Translations under genes and position numbers: made by a program | The notes under the pieces: model-generated | The model's database searches: none | What the model saw: only the letters and a program-made list of their open reading frames with translations | What the model was told of the DNA's origin: nothing | From: Pseudoalteromonas sp. NBT06-2 | GTDB lineage: Bacteria > Pseudomonadota > Gammaproteobacteria > Enterobacterales > Alteromonadaceae | Reading direction: 5' to 3' | Length of the DNA: 48,555 nt | Assembly (NCBI RefSeq): GCF_002276045.1 | Contig: NZ_NQMR01000045.1 | Location: 1 to 48,555 of the forward strand | In this document: piece after piece, positions 1-9,050 of the stretch | Numbering within the stretch: position 1 is the first letter of the stretch | Layout: the number at the start of each line of letters is the position of its first letter

Positions 1-24
1 ATGTAATATTTGAGTCGATTATAC

Positions 25-52
25 AGCCCATTTTAGTTTGGTTAAATGGGCT
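25..52 (-). terminator. Hairpin downstream of glutamate dehydrogenase
   Basis: A 9-bp perfect stem (AGCCCATTT / AAATGGGCT) with a 10-nt loop lies about 30 bp beyond the stop of the minus-strand dehydrogenase gene. The T-tract in that direction is poor, so it may instead protect an mRNA end or serve a gene beyond the window. Confidence 0.45.
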
Positions 53-82
53 TTAATCATAAGTTTTGTCATATATCATTCA

Positions 83-1366
83 TTAACGGGAGAAATACTG
101 TTGTGTACCATGTGCATGAACGGCGTTATCGAAACGTCTCATAGCAAGTGTATAAGCTGCTTCTCTCATACTTATTTTCTCATTTGTTGAAATTTGCCAA
201 ATCTCGTCAAAAGCTTGGTTCATGATTTTTTCTAATTTATTATGCACCTCTTCTAATGGCCAATAATAACCATTTTTATTTTGCACCCATTCGAAATAAC
301 TTACAGTTACACCACCTGCATTTGCTAATACATCGGGTATTACTGTAATACCTTTTTGTTTAATAATATGATCAACTTCCCCAATAATAGGGCCATTCGC
401 AACTTCAACAATATTTTTAGCGCGTATTTCTTGCACATTTTTTGATGTAATAACGCCATCTAACGCAGCGGGAATTAATATATCAACATCGAGTTTAAGT
501 AACTGTTCATTGGTAATAACATCATGATCAACTAGTTCACATACTGAATGTTTACAATAAAGCGCGGTAATTCGGTTAGTCTCTTGTTTTCCTTTATAAA
601 TACTGTCTACATCAAAACCCTTGTTAGAATAAATACCACCTTGAGAATCACTAATTGCCACAATCTTGTAACCGTCATCATGTAATAATCTTGATACATG
701 ATAACCGCCATTGCCAAAACCTTGCACTGCAACAGTAATATCTTTTGGATTCCATTCATTTTTAGATTCGAGTTGTTTAATGCACAAATAAGCGCCTCTA
801 CCTGTTGCATCATCTCGGCCTAAACTGCCTCCTAAACTAATTGGTTTTCCGGTAATAACGCCAGGTGCTTTTACACGTTTTATTGTTTCGTATTCATCCA
901 TCATCCAGCCCATAATTCTGGCATTGGTATATACATCCGGTGCAGGAATATCAGTATCAGGTCCTATAAAGTCAGCCATAGCACGTACATAAGCACGAGA
1001 AAGCCTTTCTACTTCCATTGCTGAAAGTTGTTTTGCATCAACTGTAATTCCGCCTTTACCACCACCATAGGGCAAGCCAACAATGGCACATTTGAGAGTC
1101 ATCCATAAAGCAAGCGCTTCTACTTCTTGTCTATTTACATCTGGATGATATCTGATCCCCCCCTTTGAAGGCCCTAGTAAATTATTATAACGGCAACGAT
1201 AACCAGTAAAATATTGTGTTGAACCATCATCCATTCTGACAGGTAAGCTAGCTGTTAATGTTGCATGTGGATGCATTAGCGCATTAATAACATCTAAACT
1301 AACATTTGCTTGTGAACCAATTCTTTTTACACGCTCAATAGCATCTTTAAAAATATGATCAGACAT
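83..1366 (-). CDS. Glu/Leu/Phe/Val dehydrogenase family protein, probable glutamate dehydrogenase
   Basis: Catalyses reversible oxidative deamination of an amino acid, most likely glutamate to 2-oxoglutarate and ammonia, in the cytoplasm. From the start chosen here (427 aa) the N-terminal half carries GGGKGG with the catalytic lysine near residue 104, and the PAPDVYTN segment with the catalytic aspartate near 144. The C-terminal Rossmann domain has GFGNGG at about 216-221. A longer reading from 1402 exists, but the ATG at 1366 is preceded by AAAGGA at good spacing and gives the usual family N-terminus, so it is preferred. The length fits the hexameric roughly 420-residue class (RocG/GudB-like). 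Leucine or phenylalanine specificity cannot be excluded from sequence alone. It is transcribed alone, behind the hairpin that follows the upstream gene. Confidence 0.9.
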   Translation of the reverse strand: MSDHIFKDAIERVKRIGSQANVSLDVINALMHPHATLTASLPVRMDDGSTQYFTGYRCRYNNLLGPSKGGIRYHPDVNRQEVEALALWMTLKCAIVGLPYGGGKGGITVDAKQLSAMEVERLSRAYVRAMADFIGPDTDIPAPDVYTNARIMGWMMDEYETIKRVKAPGVITGKPISLGGSLGRDDATGRGAYLCIKQLESKNEWNPKDITVAVQGFGNGGYHVSRLLHDDGYKIVAISDSQGGIYSNKGFDVDSIYKGKQETNRITALYCKHSVCELVDHDVITNEQLLKLDVDILIPAALDGVITSKNVQEIRAKNIVEVANGPIIGEVDHIIKQKGITVIPDVLANAGGVTVSYFEWVQNKNGYYWPLEEVHNKLEKIMNQAFDEIWQISTNEKISMREAAYTLAMRRFDNAVHAHGTQQYFSR

Positions 1367-1443
1367 AGGTATTCCTTTGAATAATAATTCTATAAATTTC
1401 ATTATTTGACTTAAAGAGTAGACTATGTGGCTTAAAATTGGAT

Positions 1444-1475
1444 AAATCGGAGATACTTATAAGTATCTCTGATTT
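1444..1475 (-). terminator. Hairpin after the HEAT-like protein gene
   Basis: A 13-bp stem with one mismatch (arms 1444-1456 and 1463-1475, loop TTATAA) starts 2 bp after the stop codon of the minus-strand gene ending at 1478. Position and symmetry fit a terminator separating it from the dehydrogenase gene. The run of Ts is short. Confidence 0.5.
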
Positions 1476-1477
1476 AA

Positions 1478-2899
1478 TTATTGAAAAGAATAACTTGATG
1501 AATTGAGCAAAGCTGATAATTGAGACTTTAATATAGGGTGTTTAGTTCTAGATAATTTATCTGTGATAATCTCTTTCTGATTTTGGGTTAGCATATGGTT
1601 ACTAGCTTGAAAGCTTTGTGTGAGGGCTGAGATTTCTTTTGGGTTTATACTATTAATTGCAAATTCTATCAGTCGACTATGATATTGCGGTTCTTTCGCG
1701 AGTATTTTTAGTACTGCAATATTTATTTCAAAATTATTATGTCCAAGAAGATGTGATATTTTATTGTTTAAGGTAGTAATTCCAGAGTTTTTGATTGCGA
1801 GTAGAGAAATAGCTGTGTTGTTAGAATTTTCTAATTCATCAGTTAAAAATTGATTTATCTGAAGACTTAAATTAGAAGCTACTTTTGACAGAGTCCCTAA
1901 GTTAAGTAGCGCTGTTTTCGATAGTTTATGCTGTTTATCATCTGAGATATTTTTTAAACTGGTAAAAGTGTAATCAGTCGCATTTTTAAAACGCCCTAAA
2001 GATAATATTACCCTTTGTTGATTTTGTATATCTAAATCAGGGTGTTCTAATAAAGTAATTAAACTTGTTTCAGCTGCGATTGTATTTGCTTTTTGAATAG
2101 CGTAGATAATGACCGATGGATATGAGTTTTGATTTAAAAATAATAACAGTTGTTCTGTATTGTAGTTTTCACTGAGATATATACCAATAGCTTTTGCTAA
2201 CTCCTCATTTTGCATATTATCTTTTAGCTGTAATATTGAGTTAAGTAAATTACTTTCATTTAAAATATTGATTGGTTTTTTTGTAATTAAGCTAACAGCA
2301 GGTAGATCCAAGTTTGCATTATCCTTAAAATGATTAGTATTAAAATCGGGCTTATAGTCCAATGATTTTACGATGATATCTTGTAATAGCTCTAAGTTAT
2401 TTGAATCACTTTGATAAATATTTAGTGTTAATTTCCAATTTTCATTTTCATCAATTAGTTTTAAATTTAAATCTGCGTTTAAATGTTGTCTATTGATTGC
2501 ATCTCTTGTTATTAGATTTTTTTGTTTTTCATATATATAGTCAGTTGAATGGGTTGCACTACTAATTGTTAATGGTTTTTTAAACTGATAAGACATTTGA
2601 TGTAGTAAAACTGTTATGGCATTAGCTGGGTGACTTGTATCTAACTCTAATAAATTTATAGTGTGATATACATTTTTTATGTGCTTGGATGTAAATGGGA
2701 TCGGGCTATTTAATTGAATGATATTAGTTTTATTATCAACAGAATTAACTATTTCTCCTTCTATAATCTGCCCATATAACTTTTCACTATTATTCAGATA
2801 TTTAATCGCAAGCTTGCCAGAAAATACCGATTTATTACTTACTTTGCCATCAATCTTTAGTGAGGTTTTGATTATATAGTCAAATGCAATAACATCCAT
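1478..2899 (-). CDS. Unknown protein with helical HEAT-like repeats, probably exported
   Basis: 473 aa, no recognised family. The first 200 residues or so are rich in alternating polar and hydrophobic residues suggesting beta structure. From about 220 to the end there are repeated helical pairs of HEAT-like type, for example around 280-300, 320-350 and 365-400. A beta-rich front followed by an alpha solenoid recalls the N-terminal module of vitellogenin-type lipid-transfer proteins, but this is a resemblance in layout only. The annotated ATG has no good Shine-Dalgarno sequence and the protein has no signal peptide. A small ORF just upstream (2908-3054, another frame) has both, so the real gene may be the two joined across a frameshift. 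It follows an exported-protein gene that is now broken, and the three probably formed one operon. Confidence 0.6.
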   Translation of the reverse strand: MDVIAFDYIIKTSLKIDGKVSNKSVFSGKLAIKYLNNSEKLYGQIIEGEIVNSVDNKTNIIQLNSPIPFTSKHIKNVYHTINLLELDTSHPANAITVLLHQMSYQFKKPLTISSATHSTDYIYEKQKNLITRDAINRQHLNADLNLKLIDENENWKLTLNIYQSDSNNLELLQDIIVKSLDYKPDFNTNHFKDNANLDLPAVSLITKKPINILNESNLLNSILQLKDNMQNEELAKAIGIYLSENYNTEQLLLFLNQNSYPSVIIYAIQKANTIAAETSLITLLEHPDLDIQNQQRVILSLGRFKNATDYTFTSLKNISDDKQHKLSKTALLNLGTLSKVASNLSLQINQFLTDELENSNNTAISLLAIKNSGITTLNNKISHLLGHNNFEINIAVLKILAKEPQYHSRLIEFAINSINPKEISALTQSFQASNHMLTQNQKEIITDKLSRTKHPILKSQLSALLNSSSYSFQ

Positions 2900-2907
2900 T
2901 TCTTTTG

Positions 2908-3054
2908 TTATGATGTTATTGATTGATGTTCTGCAGTATTTTCAATATTAACAACAGTTACTGGCACACTTGTAGTTGTATCTAAAGCAAAACAAAGGAG
3001 AATTACAGTTACTATAATTAACATGATTATTTTAAATTCAATCATAAATTTCAT
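2908..3054 (-). CDS. 48-residue signal-peptide-like or membrane peptide
   Basis: Starts at an ATG with an AAGGA ribosome site 7 nt upstream, and encodes a lysine-containing N-terminus, a strongly hydrophobic stretch of about 15 residues (roughly 9-25), and a short polar tail ending in TAA. The stop lies 8 nt before the ATG of the HEAT-like protein, whose own ribosome site is weak and which lacks a signal peptide. Either this is a separate small membrane peptide translationally coupled to the next gene, or it is the signal peptide of that gene cut off by a frameshift. Confidence 0.5.
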   Translation of the reverse strand: MKFMIEFKIIMLIIVTVILLCFALDTTTSVPVTVVNIENTAEHQSITS

Positions 3055-3066
3055 TGTCTTTTCCTT

Positions 3067-3099
3067 AAGTAATAGTGAATAAAACCTTCACTATTACTT
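3067..3099. terminator. Perfect 13-bp hairpin with T-tract on the plus strand
   Basis: Arms AAGTAATAGTGAA and TTCACTATTACTT with a 7-nt loop, followed on the plus strand by six Ts. On the minus strand it sits between the broken exported-protein gene and the small signal-peptide ORF, 8 bp past a stop codon, with the downstream ribosome site overlapping its base. It could terminate, attenuate or stabilise the minus-strand transcript. Confidence 0.55.
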
Positions 3100-3106
3100 T
3101 TTTGTG

Positions 3107-4381
3107 TTAAAGGTTTTCCCAAGTTGGGCTTGCGTATTCAAAGAAGGTACGTTCATATGTATAAATAGGATCCCACTTCATTAAATTGGCACTCAAATAC
3201 AATAATCCCCATAATTTTTTACAATAAGCATCTAGTTTACCGTCCCCTCCGGATAATTTCTCTGTCACTTTTAGTTCTAAAAAGCCTTGTTCTTTTATAT
3301 TACCCTCATCTTCAATACGACGAATTCCGGCTTCCATATATCCTTTAGCTTTTACTTTTACGATATTAAATTTCCCTTTAACGCCAGCTTCTGCTACACC
3401 ATGTCCAAATGTTGTATAGGCTGTTCCTGATATTTGTCCGCCAACGTAAGGTTCAATTGATGCATAAATATAATCTGGATTTCTAACTTCATTAGGTGTA
3501 AATGGCTGTTCATTATTATGACCTCCTATCACACCACCAGCGGTAAACTCAGCACCGACTTCAACTCCAACACCAAACTTAACGCCTATTTGAAATAATC
3601 CAAGAGGGTCTAGTGGGACAACAACCTTAGGTTTTATTACATCAGGGATAAGATCAAAATAATGACTTATAGGGTATGTAATGGATGCATCTAACAATTC
3701 GTCGCAATTAGGCTTAAAAACGCTGACAGTATCTTCTCCTACTTCTAAGTTGAAGGATAAGCCTTGAGTGCAGTCAGTTTTGGCAGGGTTAAACTCAAAA
3801 GAAATAGATCCAACACCAATTTTCATTGTGCGATCATGAATTTTAAGCCAATTTCCTGCACTATATTCTCCGGATATACCACCTGAACTTGTATTGTCTG
3901 TATATACCCAAACCACCTCAAGATGCAGGATTCAGTTGGAATTAGAAATGCTTTAGGCTAGGCATTGATTGAAGAATATGGTTATTCCCTTTTCAAAATC
4001 AATAACGCTGCATAAAGTATTTATAAACCAACCTTACAGGGACTTCTGAGCAAATCATGCTCGTTGTTGCCTGCATGGATGTAGGTACTAGAGCAATGCA
4101 GGAGCATATTGCCGGTCCATCTTTTTTTAAGGGAGTAACCATTAATGCAAAGATGCGCCTAGATCATGAATTGCTCAGCAGTCCTGAACCTCACATCTTG
4201 AAGTGGCTTGGGTATATACCCATGCTTTTTGGTTTCGATGTTGTAGCATATTATCAATTGCAGAGTTTTTTACTGCATATCGTGTATCTTGCTCTACTGT
4301 TCCTGGGTTTGAATAAATAGATGCAAAAGTGACACTTGATTGAAGCATTGCTAAACCCGCAAATAAAATATTTATATTCAC
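3107..4381 (-). pseudogene. Exported protein gene split by a 310-bp element
   Basis: The 5' fragment (4381-4217) starts at a GTG behind TAGGAG and encodes a clear signal peptide ending near FAS and about 57 residues in all. It then runs into the inserted element and stops at 4175. The 3' fragment (from about 3916 to 3107) continues in the same frame with about 260 residues. Both sides share GGGTATATAC at the junction. Removing 312 bp restores Trp-Val-Tyr-Thr across the join and an uninterrupted 320-aa secreted protein. That protein contains a glycine- and valine-rich region with predicted beta character (GVKFGVGVEVGAEF) and two cysteines near the C-terminus. The function is not recognised. 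Its neighbours downstream, a small signal-peptide ORF and the HEAT-like protein, suggest an exported multi-protein assembly that is now inactive. Confidence 0.75.
3905..4214 (-). mobile_element. 310-bp non-autonomous inverted-repeat element (MITE), copy 1
   Basis: Ends are imperfect inverted repeats of over 20 bp beginning TACCCAAACCAC and TACCCAAGCCAC, flanked by TA on both sides, so a TA target duplication is likely. It contains no credible transposase ORF. It is about 98-99% identical by eye to the copy at 11963-12272 (roughly four differences), is exactly the same length and lies in the opposite orientation. TA duplication is typical of Tc1/mariner and IS630 elements, so an IS630-type transposase elsewhere may mobilise it. 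The near identity points to recent movement. Confidence 0.85.
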
Positions 4382-4686
4382 ATTAAACTCCTAAATAGAT
4401 AAATTATAGTACCCATAAAAGGCATTTATTGGATGTTAAAGTAGTCGTGTTACATTTTGATTTCACCAATTATAAATCTAAGATAAACTCTCAGAACTGC
4501 CTTGATATTAATTATTTGGAGGTTGCATTAAGGCATAAAAAAGATTTTAAGGGGTTTTTTAGTAGCGTATCAATCGTCACTGATATTAACAATGTAGCAG
4601 TAGGGTGGTTATTGATAATAAATATACAAAGATAAAATCAAGGATTTATAAAATATATAAATACGAGATGAGCCATTGTCTCTAAT
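4382..4686. other. Intergenic stretch, no convincing gene
   Basis: AT-rich sequence upstream of the broken exported-protein gene. It holds the TAGGAG ribosome site of that gene (near 4390) and presumably its promoter. A 68-codon open frame on the plus strand (4429-4635) has no ribosome site or family signature and is not accepted as a gene. Confidence 0.5.
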
Positions 4687-4797
4687 TTAAATTTCAGTAA
4701 AAAAGAATGTTATTAAACAAAAGAATAAGATTGCTAAAGTATAAAATAAACCCGAGAAATATTTTGCTTGTGTATCTTCATTTTGAAAATTTGACAT
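4687..4797 (-). CDS. Possible 36-aa single-pass membrane peptide
   Basis: A short frame begins at ATG 4797, with GGA 9 nt upstream. The first 15 residues are polar, with several acidic or amide residues. Residues 16-34 are almost entirely hydrophobic and aromatic, and the peptide ends with Thr-Glu-Ile. This amphipathic head plus one membrane helix is typical of bacterial small membrane proteins. There is no family recognition and no operon partner, so it may be chance in AT-rich DNA. Confidence 0.3.
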   Translation of the reverse strand: MSNFQNEDTQAKYFSGLFYTLAILFFCLITFFFTEI

Positions 4798-5239
4798 TAA
4801 TATCATTCCGGATGTATTACCTAAATAATGGATCGAATTTTACGTGATTGTACCACTCCTGTAAATGGTAACTACTCTCATTTAAGTTAATTGAATGTTA
4901 TCATTTTCTTAAGATTTTGAATGAAATCGTATGTAGTCATATTTTTACTGGTATGCTTTTATAATCACTAGGTAAATAGTATAAATATGTGTATGCCCAA
5001 GGATTAATAAATTCTTTTAAAGGTAAAAAATGAAATTTTAAAATGAATTAGATGCTTGCTTATATACGGGTTTAAATTGAGGTGCTACCTCTGGCCTTTG
5101 ATGTTTTTGCACCTTCATGAATTAACAATTGATAGTGAACAACAATTAGTCTTCAATGTGTGTGCAAGAGAGGAGCAGTATTATCATTAATTGTATGGGT
5201 AACATATATCATAAATTATATTCCTAAAAGTGCTGTAGA
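4798..5239. other. Intergenic stretch, nothing recognised
   Basis: About 440 bp of AT-rich DNA between a possible minus-strand membrane peptide and a broken plus-strand ORF. No open frame with a ribosome site, no strong hairpin and no repeat shared with the rest of the window was seen. Confidence 0.4.
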
Positions 5240-5749
5240 ATGTCGGGTTTAATTGACTTTGAATATATAAATTTGCTTTTATCAATACTAAAAATGAATG
5301 ACAAAAAATCGGCTCAAAACCTGTGTGAATTAAATCAAAAGTGGTAGTGGTTAAAACAGGATCAAAGTACGTATATGCTTGCAGTGTGTGTCAATCATAT
5401 AAGTGGTGATGCGGAATCGACTTTTAAACTGATCTATCGTGGCAACTGTGAATTTTCTAACCTTTCTCACAGTGCACGTAGATTATATGCCGCTTTATTA
5501 CAAAAAGTGGCATTTAATTATATTTATCAAAATAAACAACAATCTAATATGTATAATAAACTTGGTAGACGACATTTTATTGATAAGCAATATAAACTGG
5601 CTTCAAAAATGTTTTATTTAGCTATATCTCTTAATCCTAGTAATAAAAATTATAAGATTAATATTCGAGAGGCAATGCAACTTGGAAATATGAAAGATTA
5701 TTTAGGCATAAAAATGAACCTTAATTTACTATTTCATTTTATTGTATAA
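5240..5749 (+). pseudogene. ORF interrupted by an in-frame TAG, unknown function
   Basis: An open frame starts at ATG 5240, meets a TAG at 5345-5347 and continues in the same frame to 5749. Read through, it gives about 169 residues with coding-like composition on both sides of the stop. The C-terminal third, around the segment KLGRRHFIDKQYKLASKMFY, resembles a tetratricopeptide repeat. No good ribosome site precedes the first ATG. The most likely reading is a decaying gene. The alternative is a 124-aa ORF starting at 5375, which has no ribosome site either. Convergent with the chemotaxis receptor gene, 12 bp away. Confidence 0.4.
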
Positions 5750-5761
5750 AATAACTTCTGA

Positions 5762-7795
5762 TTAAAGTTTAAATCTTGCAACAGAACTGGTAAGTGATTG
5801 AGCTAGTTCATTCAACTCCCTACTTCGATCTGACATATTAGCTGCTTCTTTTGCGTTACTGTTAGCTGCAGTTGATGCTTCGCTCATCGTTGATTCGATG
5901 TTTTGACTAAAAGTTAATTGTTCTTGTGCTGCATTGGTAATGCTTTTACTCATTTTATCTATCGTTTGTAGTGCTTGTTCAATCTGCTCAATTGCTCTGC
6001 CGAGCTCTTGGCTTTGTGAAACACATTCAGAGGCTTGGTTTTGACCTTGAAAAATTGCTTTTTCAGCGGTTTGAGTTTCGCTTTGTAATGCATTGATCAT
6101 TGTTTGTATTTCAGTAGTTGAATCTTGTGTACGAGAAGCAAGAGATCTTACTTCATCTGCAACTACCGCAAATCCTCTACCATGATCGCCAGCTCTTGCG
6201 GCTTCAATAGCCGCATTTAATGCTAATAAATTTGTTTGATCAGCAATACTACCAATCGTATCTAGAATTCCACCAATATTATTACTGTGATCACTTAAAC
6301 GAGACATGACATCTACTGACTCACTTAATCCTGTTGATAAAGATAAAATGCGTTTATTGTTAGAATCGGCAATATCTCTAATTTCGTGACTATACCTTGT
6401 TGCTTCTGAAACATGTTCGGCCGTTAAGGAGGCTTCATCAGAAACTAAAGATGAACTGGAATACATTTGTTCAGCTAATTGTTTTGCATTATCGACGCGA
6501 TTTATTTGCTCATTTGTAGCAGATGTAATATTTTGACTTTGTTGGTTTGTAGAAAGGGCTGATTCATCAAGTAAATGTGCATTTTTACTGATACCATTAA
6601 GTAAAATAGTTAATTCATTACTAAGCTTATTGATATTTGAAATTAAAGTACCAAACTCGTCATTACTGCGTTTATTAATTCTATGGCTAAAATCTCCCTG
6701 AGCTATCCGGTCAAGTGCTTTGTTAACTGAGGCTAATGGCACAAGCATCGCTTTAGTCGTAATTGATGCGATAAAACTAGCGAGCAGAACAAAAATAATA
6801 GCCATAGCTATCGCTAAGGTTTCCCCTGTATTGATTTTGTCTTTGGCTGTATTTTGTAAAGCTTGAAATTTTTGATCCGCCAAGTTAACTAATAGTGAGA
6901 GTTTTTTATAGGTTTCATTAAAGCCTTGCTCAGCAGCTATATAGGCTTTTTGAGCTTGTAAGTTTGAATATATTGACTGTGTTTGCAATACGTACAATTG
7001 ACCTGGTTTGCTTAATAATATATTTAAATCAAATAAGTTTGTTGTAAATTCATTTAATAGGCGGGTATCTTTTAATGGTTTTGCTTGTTGTTTCAAATAG
7101 TTAAAGTTATTTTGAATGTTACTCAGTAAAAAACTGACATCTTCTTTATGTTGCCCAATAGTATCAAGTTTATCGACTCTTTTTAGTGCTTGCATCGTAT
7201 TTTTCAAAGTAAACAATAAGTCATCTACTCGTGTTCCACTCCCTATTACAACATCAAGTAAATTTAGTTGTTTAGGTGCTTCAATGGTTTCTAAATCAAG
7301 CATATTATCACTGGCTTTGTTCCGACTCACTTCAAATTTGTCGTAATGGCTAGCATAGTTTATTTTTGCCTTCGCAATATTTATTTTTGCGTTAAAAATG
7401 GTATTACTTTGCTTCAAAAATTTTTGATAGTGGCTTTGTGTTTGTTTTAATGTATCCAGCATTTTTGGTTGCTTAGAGAGTTTTTTTTCTAATATAACAA
7501 CAGCTGATAAATATTCATTATTGAATTGTGAAAAACTATTGAGACTCTTATTGAGTAATGAAATATCATTTTGAGTAAAACCCAAAGCACTTATTTTCAT
7601 CATATTTAGTAATTTAATTTGAAGTGCATTACTTTGTTTTTGTACTGGTACAGCAATCGTTTCGACATTCCTGTTTGCTATGCTGATTGAGTTAAGTGAG
7701 TAGTAAAAAAAGCTGCTTCCTGCTATTAATAAAATTCCTATCGTACTAAACCCTAAAATGATTTTTTGTTTTATGGTTGCTTGCAGGTGTGACAT
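5762..7795 (-). CDS. Methyl-accepting chemotaxis protein
   Basis: A 677-aa transmembrane chemoreceptor that relays ligand sensing to CheA/CheW. A short cytoplasmic N-terminus is followed by transmembrane helix 1 at about 11-33. A large, helical, lysine- and glutamine-rich periplasmic sensor spans about 34-325, helix 2 lies at 327-347 and a HAMP linker at 348-402. The long cytoplasmic coiled coil has the signature hairpin tip at about 518-552 ([20 protein letters not shown] followed by a [10 protein letters not shown] segment). No C-terminal CheR-tethering pentapeptide is present. Ribosome site AGAGG lies 6 nt before the ATG. The ligand cannot be inferred; the sensor matches no domain I can name with certainty. 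Monocistronic, and divergent from the exported-protein operon at 8040. Confidence 0.95.
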   Translation of the reverse strand: MSHLQATIKQKIILGFSTIGILLIAGSSFFYYSLNSISIANRNVETIAVPVQKQSNALQIKLLNMMKISALGFTQNDISLLNKSLNSFSQFNNEYLSAVVILEKKLSKQPKMLDTLKQTQSHYQKFLKQSNTIFNAKINIAKAKINYASHYDKFEVSRNKASDNMLDLETIEAPKQLNLLDVVIGSGTRVDDLLFTLKNTMQALKRVDKLDTIGQHKEDVSFLLSNIQNNFNYLKQQAKPLKDTRLLNEFTTNLFDLNILLSKPGQLYVLQTQSIYSNLQAQKAYIAAEQGFNETYKKLSLLVNLADQKFQALQNTAKDKINTGETLAIAMAIIFVLLASFIASITTKAMLVPLASVNKALDRIAQGDFSHRINKRSNDEFGTLISNINKLSNELTILLNGISKNAHLLDESALSTNQQSQNITSATNEQINRVDNAKQLAEQMYSSSSLVSDEASLTAEHVSEATRYSHEIRDIADSNNKRILSLSTGLSESVDVMSRLSDHSNNIGGILDTIGSIADQTNLLALNAAIEAARAGDHGRGFAVVADEVRSLASRTQDSTTEIQTMINALQSETQTAEKAIFQGQNQASECVSQSQELGRAIEQIEQALQTIDKMSKSITNAAQEQLTFSQNIESTMSEASTAANSNAKEAANMSDRSRELNELAQSLTSSVARFKL

Positions 7796-8018
7796 TAATA
7801 CCTCTAATTAGAGTAAACCCTCTATTTATAATGATTTTAATCACATTTTATTAACATGTATAGTATTTAAGCTCCTATCATAGAATTTTAGCAGAATATT
7901 CGTTGAATACTTCTTAATTATTTGTTTATTTTTTCATAAAAAAGGCTTGTCGTGTAATCATTTTGTAAGGTAATTGTCATATTATTGTCATTACTCTAGG
8001 TTTTAATGTTGTTCCTAA

Positions 8019-8024
8019 TATAAT
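8019..8024 (+). promoter_or_regulatory. Candidate -10 box of the 8040-10738 operon
   Basis: A perfect TATAAT lies 16 bp before the first start codon, with no good -35 hexamer at the usual distance. The short leader would leave room only for the GGA ribosome site. The call is tentative. Confidence 0.3.
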
Positions 8025-8039
8025 ACTTGGATAATAAAA

Positions 8040-9050
8040 ATGAAAACAATTATAGCAAGTACATTGTTGCTGACATTCTCCGTTACTTCACACGCTTTTA
8101 GTCAAGAAACACATAAAAAAATTGTGATTGATGCTGTTAAATATATGAAGCAAAATCCGCAGACAACTCAATATAACAAATTAGAAGAATGGGCAAATAC
8201 TTTAAATACAACTCCTGAGGCATTAGGTAATTTGATGGGTCAAGCTGCATATGACGTTGATGACTTTGAAGATACGTTTTTATGTGGTGCAATAACAGGA
8301 TCTTGTGTTCAAGCTCCTATATGGGGAGCAGCTGAAAATATTGTTAAATATACAAGTTATTGGCATTTTCAAAATCATAGTCAAGGTCACGATGCACATG
8401 GTAATGATTTTGGTGGTTATAACTATGAAAAGTTAACCGTTTGGGGGGCCATAGATACAATGGCCGCTACATGGTTAAAAGGGGATTACTTAGATGATGG
8501 ACAAGGTGGTGAAACTGGTTGGTTCAATGCTGATAAAACGAAATATAATAGCTACGGTGTCACTGAGGCGAATTATAGAATAGATAGTCAATCAAATTAT
8601 GAAATGTATGATGACTTCGAAGAGGCGCCATTTCAACCGATTGATAATTTAGGTCAATATTGGTACCAATCTTTTATTTCTTCTAAAAACCCACAAATTC
8701 TTGGGTTCGTATTTCATACAACAGACTTACTCCAACCTCACCATACATGGACAACTTCCGATTTAAATCATAGTGGTTGGGAAGCATGGGTAAAAGATTA
8801 TTATGATCAAGAAAACTTAAACAATTTTGGCTTAGTTAGAAATGCGATAGATAATTTTACACCGCTCAATAAAAATGATCTTGATGTAAGGCCGCTTTTG
8901 ACACAAGGAGGTGCATTTTCTTATGCGCAAGGTGGCATAGTGCTTAATTCAACAAATCATTTTGATCGTGTGAGTACTGCCCAACAAGTCATTCCATCAG
9001 CTATTGCTATGGTAGTTCATATTTTAAACCATGCAATGGAACAATTATAA
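8040..9050 (+). CDS. Secreted zinc phospholipase C / S1-P1 nuclease-like protein
   Basis: 336 aa with a clear signal peptide (about 1-19, ending SHA). Candidate metal ligands are spread as in the all-helical zinc phospholipase C/P1 nuclease fold: His25 close to the mature N-terminus, Asp72/Asp75, and His109 in YWHFQNH. They continue with His226 and Asp229 in FHTTDLLQPHH, His235, and His244-x3-Glu248. The DxxxPxH and HxxxE pieces fit the family well. The first histidine of the central motif is three rather than four residues before the aspartate, so the assignment is to the fold and not to a specific activity. Probably a periplasmic or secreted hydrolase of phosphodiesters. First gene of a three-gene operon: its TAA directly abuts the next ATG. 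Confidence 0.55.
   Translation: MKTIIASTLLLTFSVTSHAFSQETHKKIVIDAVKYMKQNPQTTQYNKLEEWANTLNTTPEALGNLMGQAAYDVDDFEDTFLCGAITGSCVQAPIWGAAENIVKYTSYWHFQNHSQGHDAHGNDFGGYNYEKLTVWGAIDTMAATWLKGDYLDDGQGGETGWFNADKTKYNSYGVTEANYRIDSQSNYEMYDDFEEAPFQPIDNLGQYWYQSFISSKNPQILGFVFHTTDLLQPHHTWTTSDLNHSGWEAWVKDYYDQENLNNFGLVRNAIDNFTPLNKNDLDVRPLLTQGGAFSYAQGGIVLNSTNHFDRVSTAQQVIPSAIAMVVHILNHAMEQL

Noticed and set aside
4057..4320. Plus-strand open frame of 87 codons
   Set aside because: It lies mostly inside the 310-bp element and continues antisense to the broken exported-protein gene; no ribosome site or family feature.
4429..4635. Plus-strand open frame of 68 codons
   Set aside because: No ribosome site and no recognisable domain; AT-rich intergenic sequence can hold this by chance.
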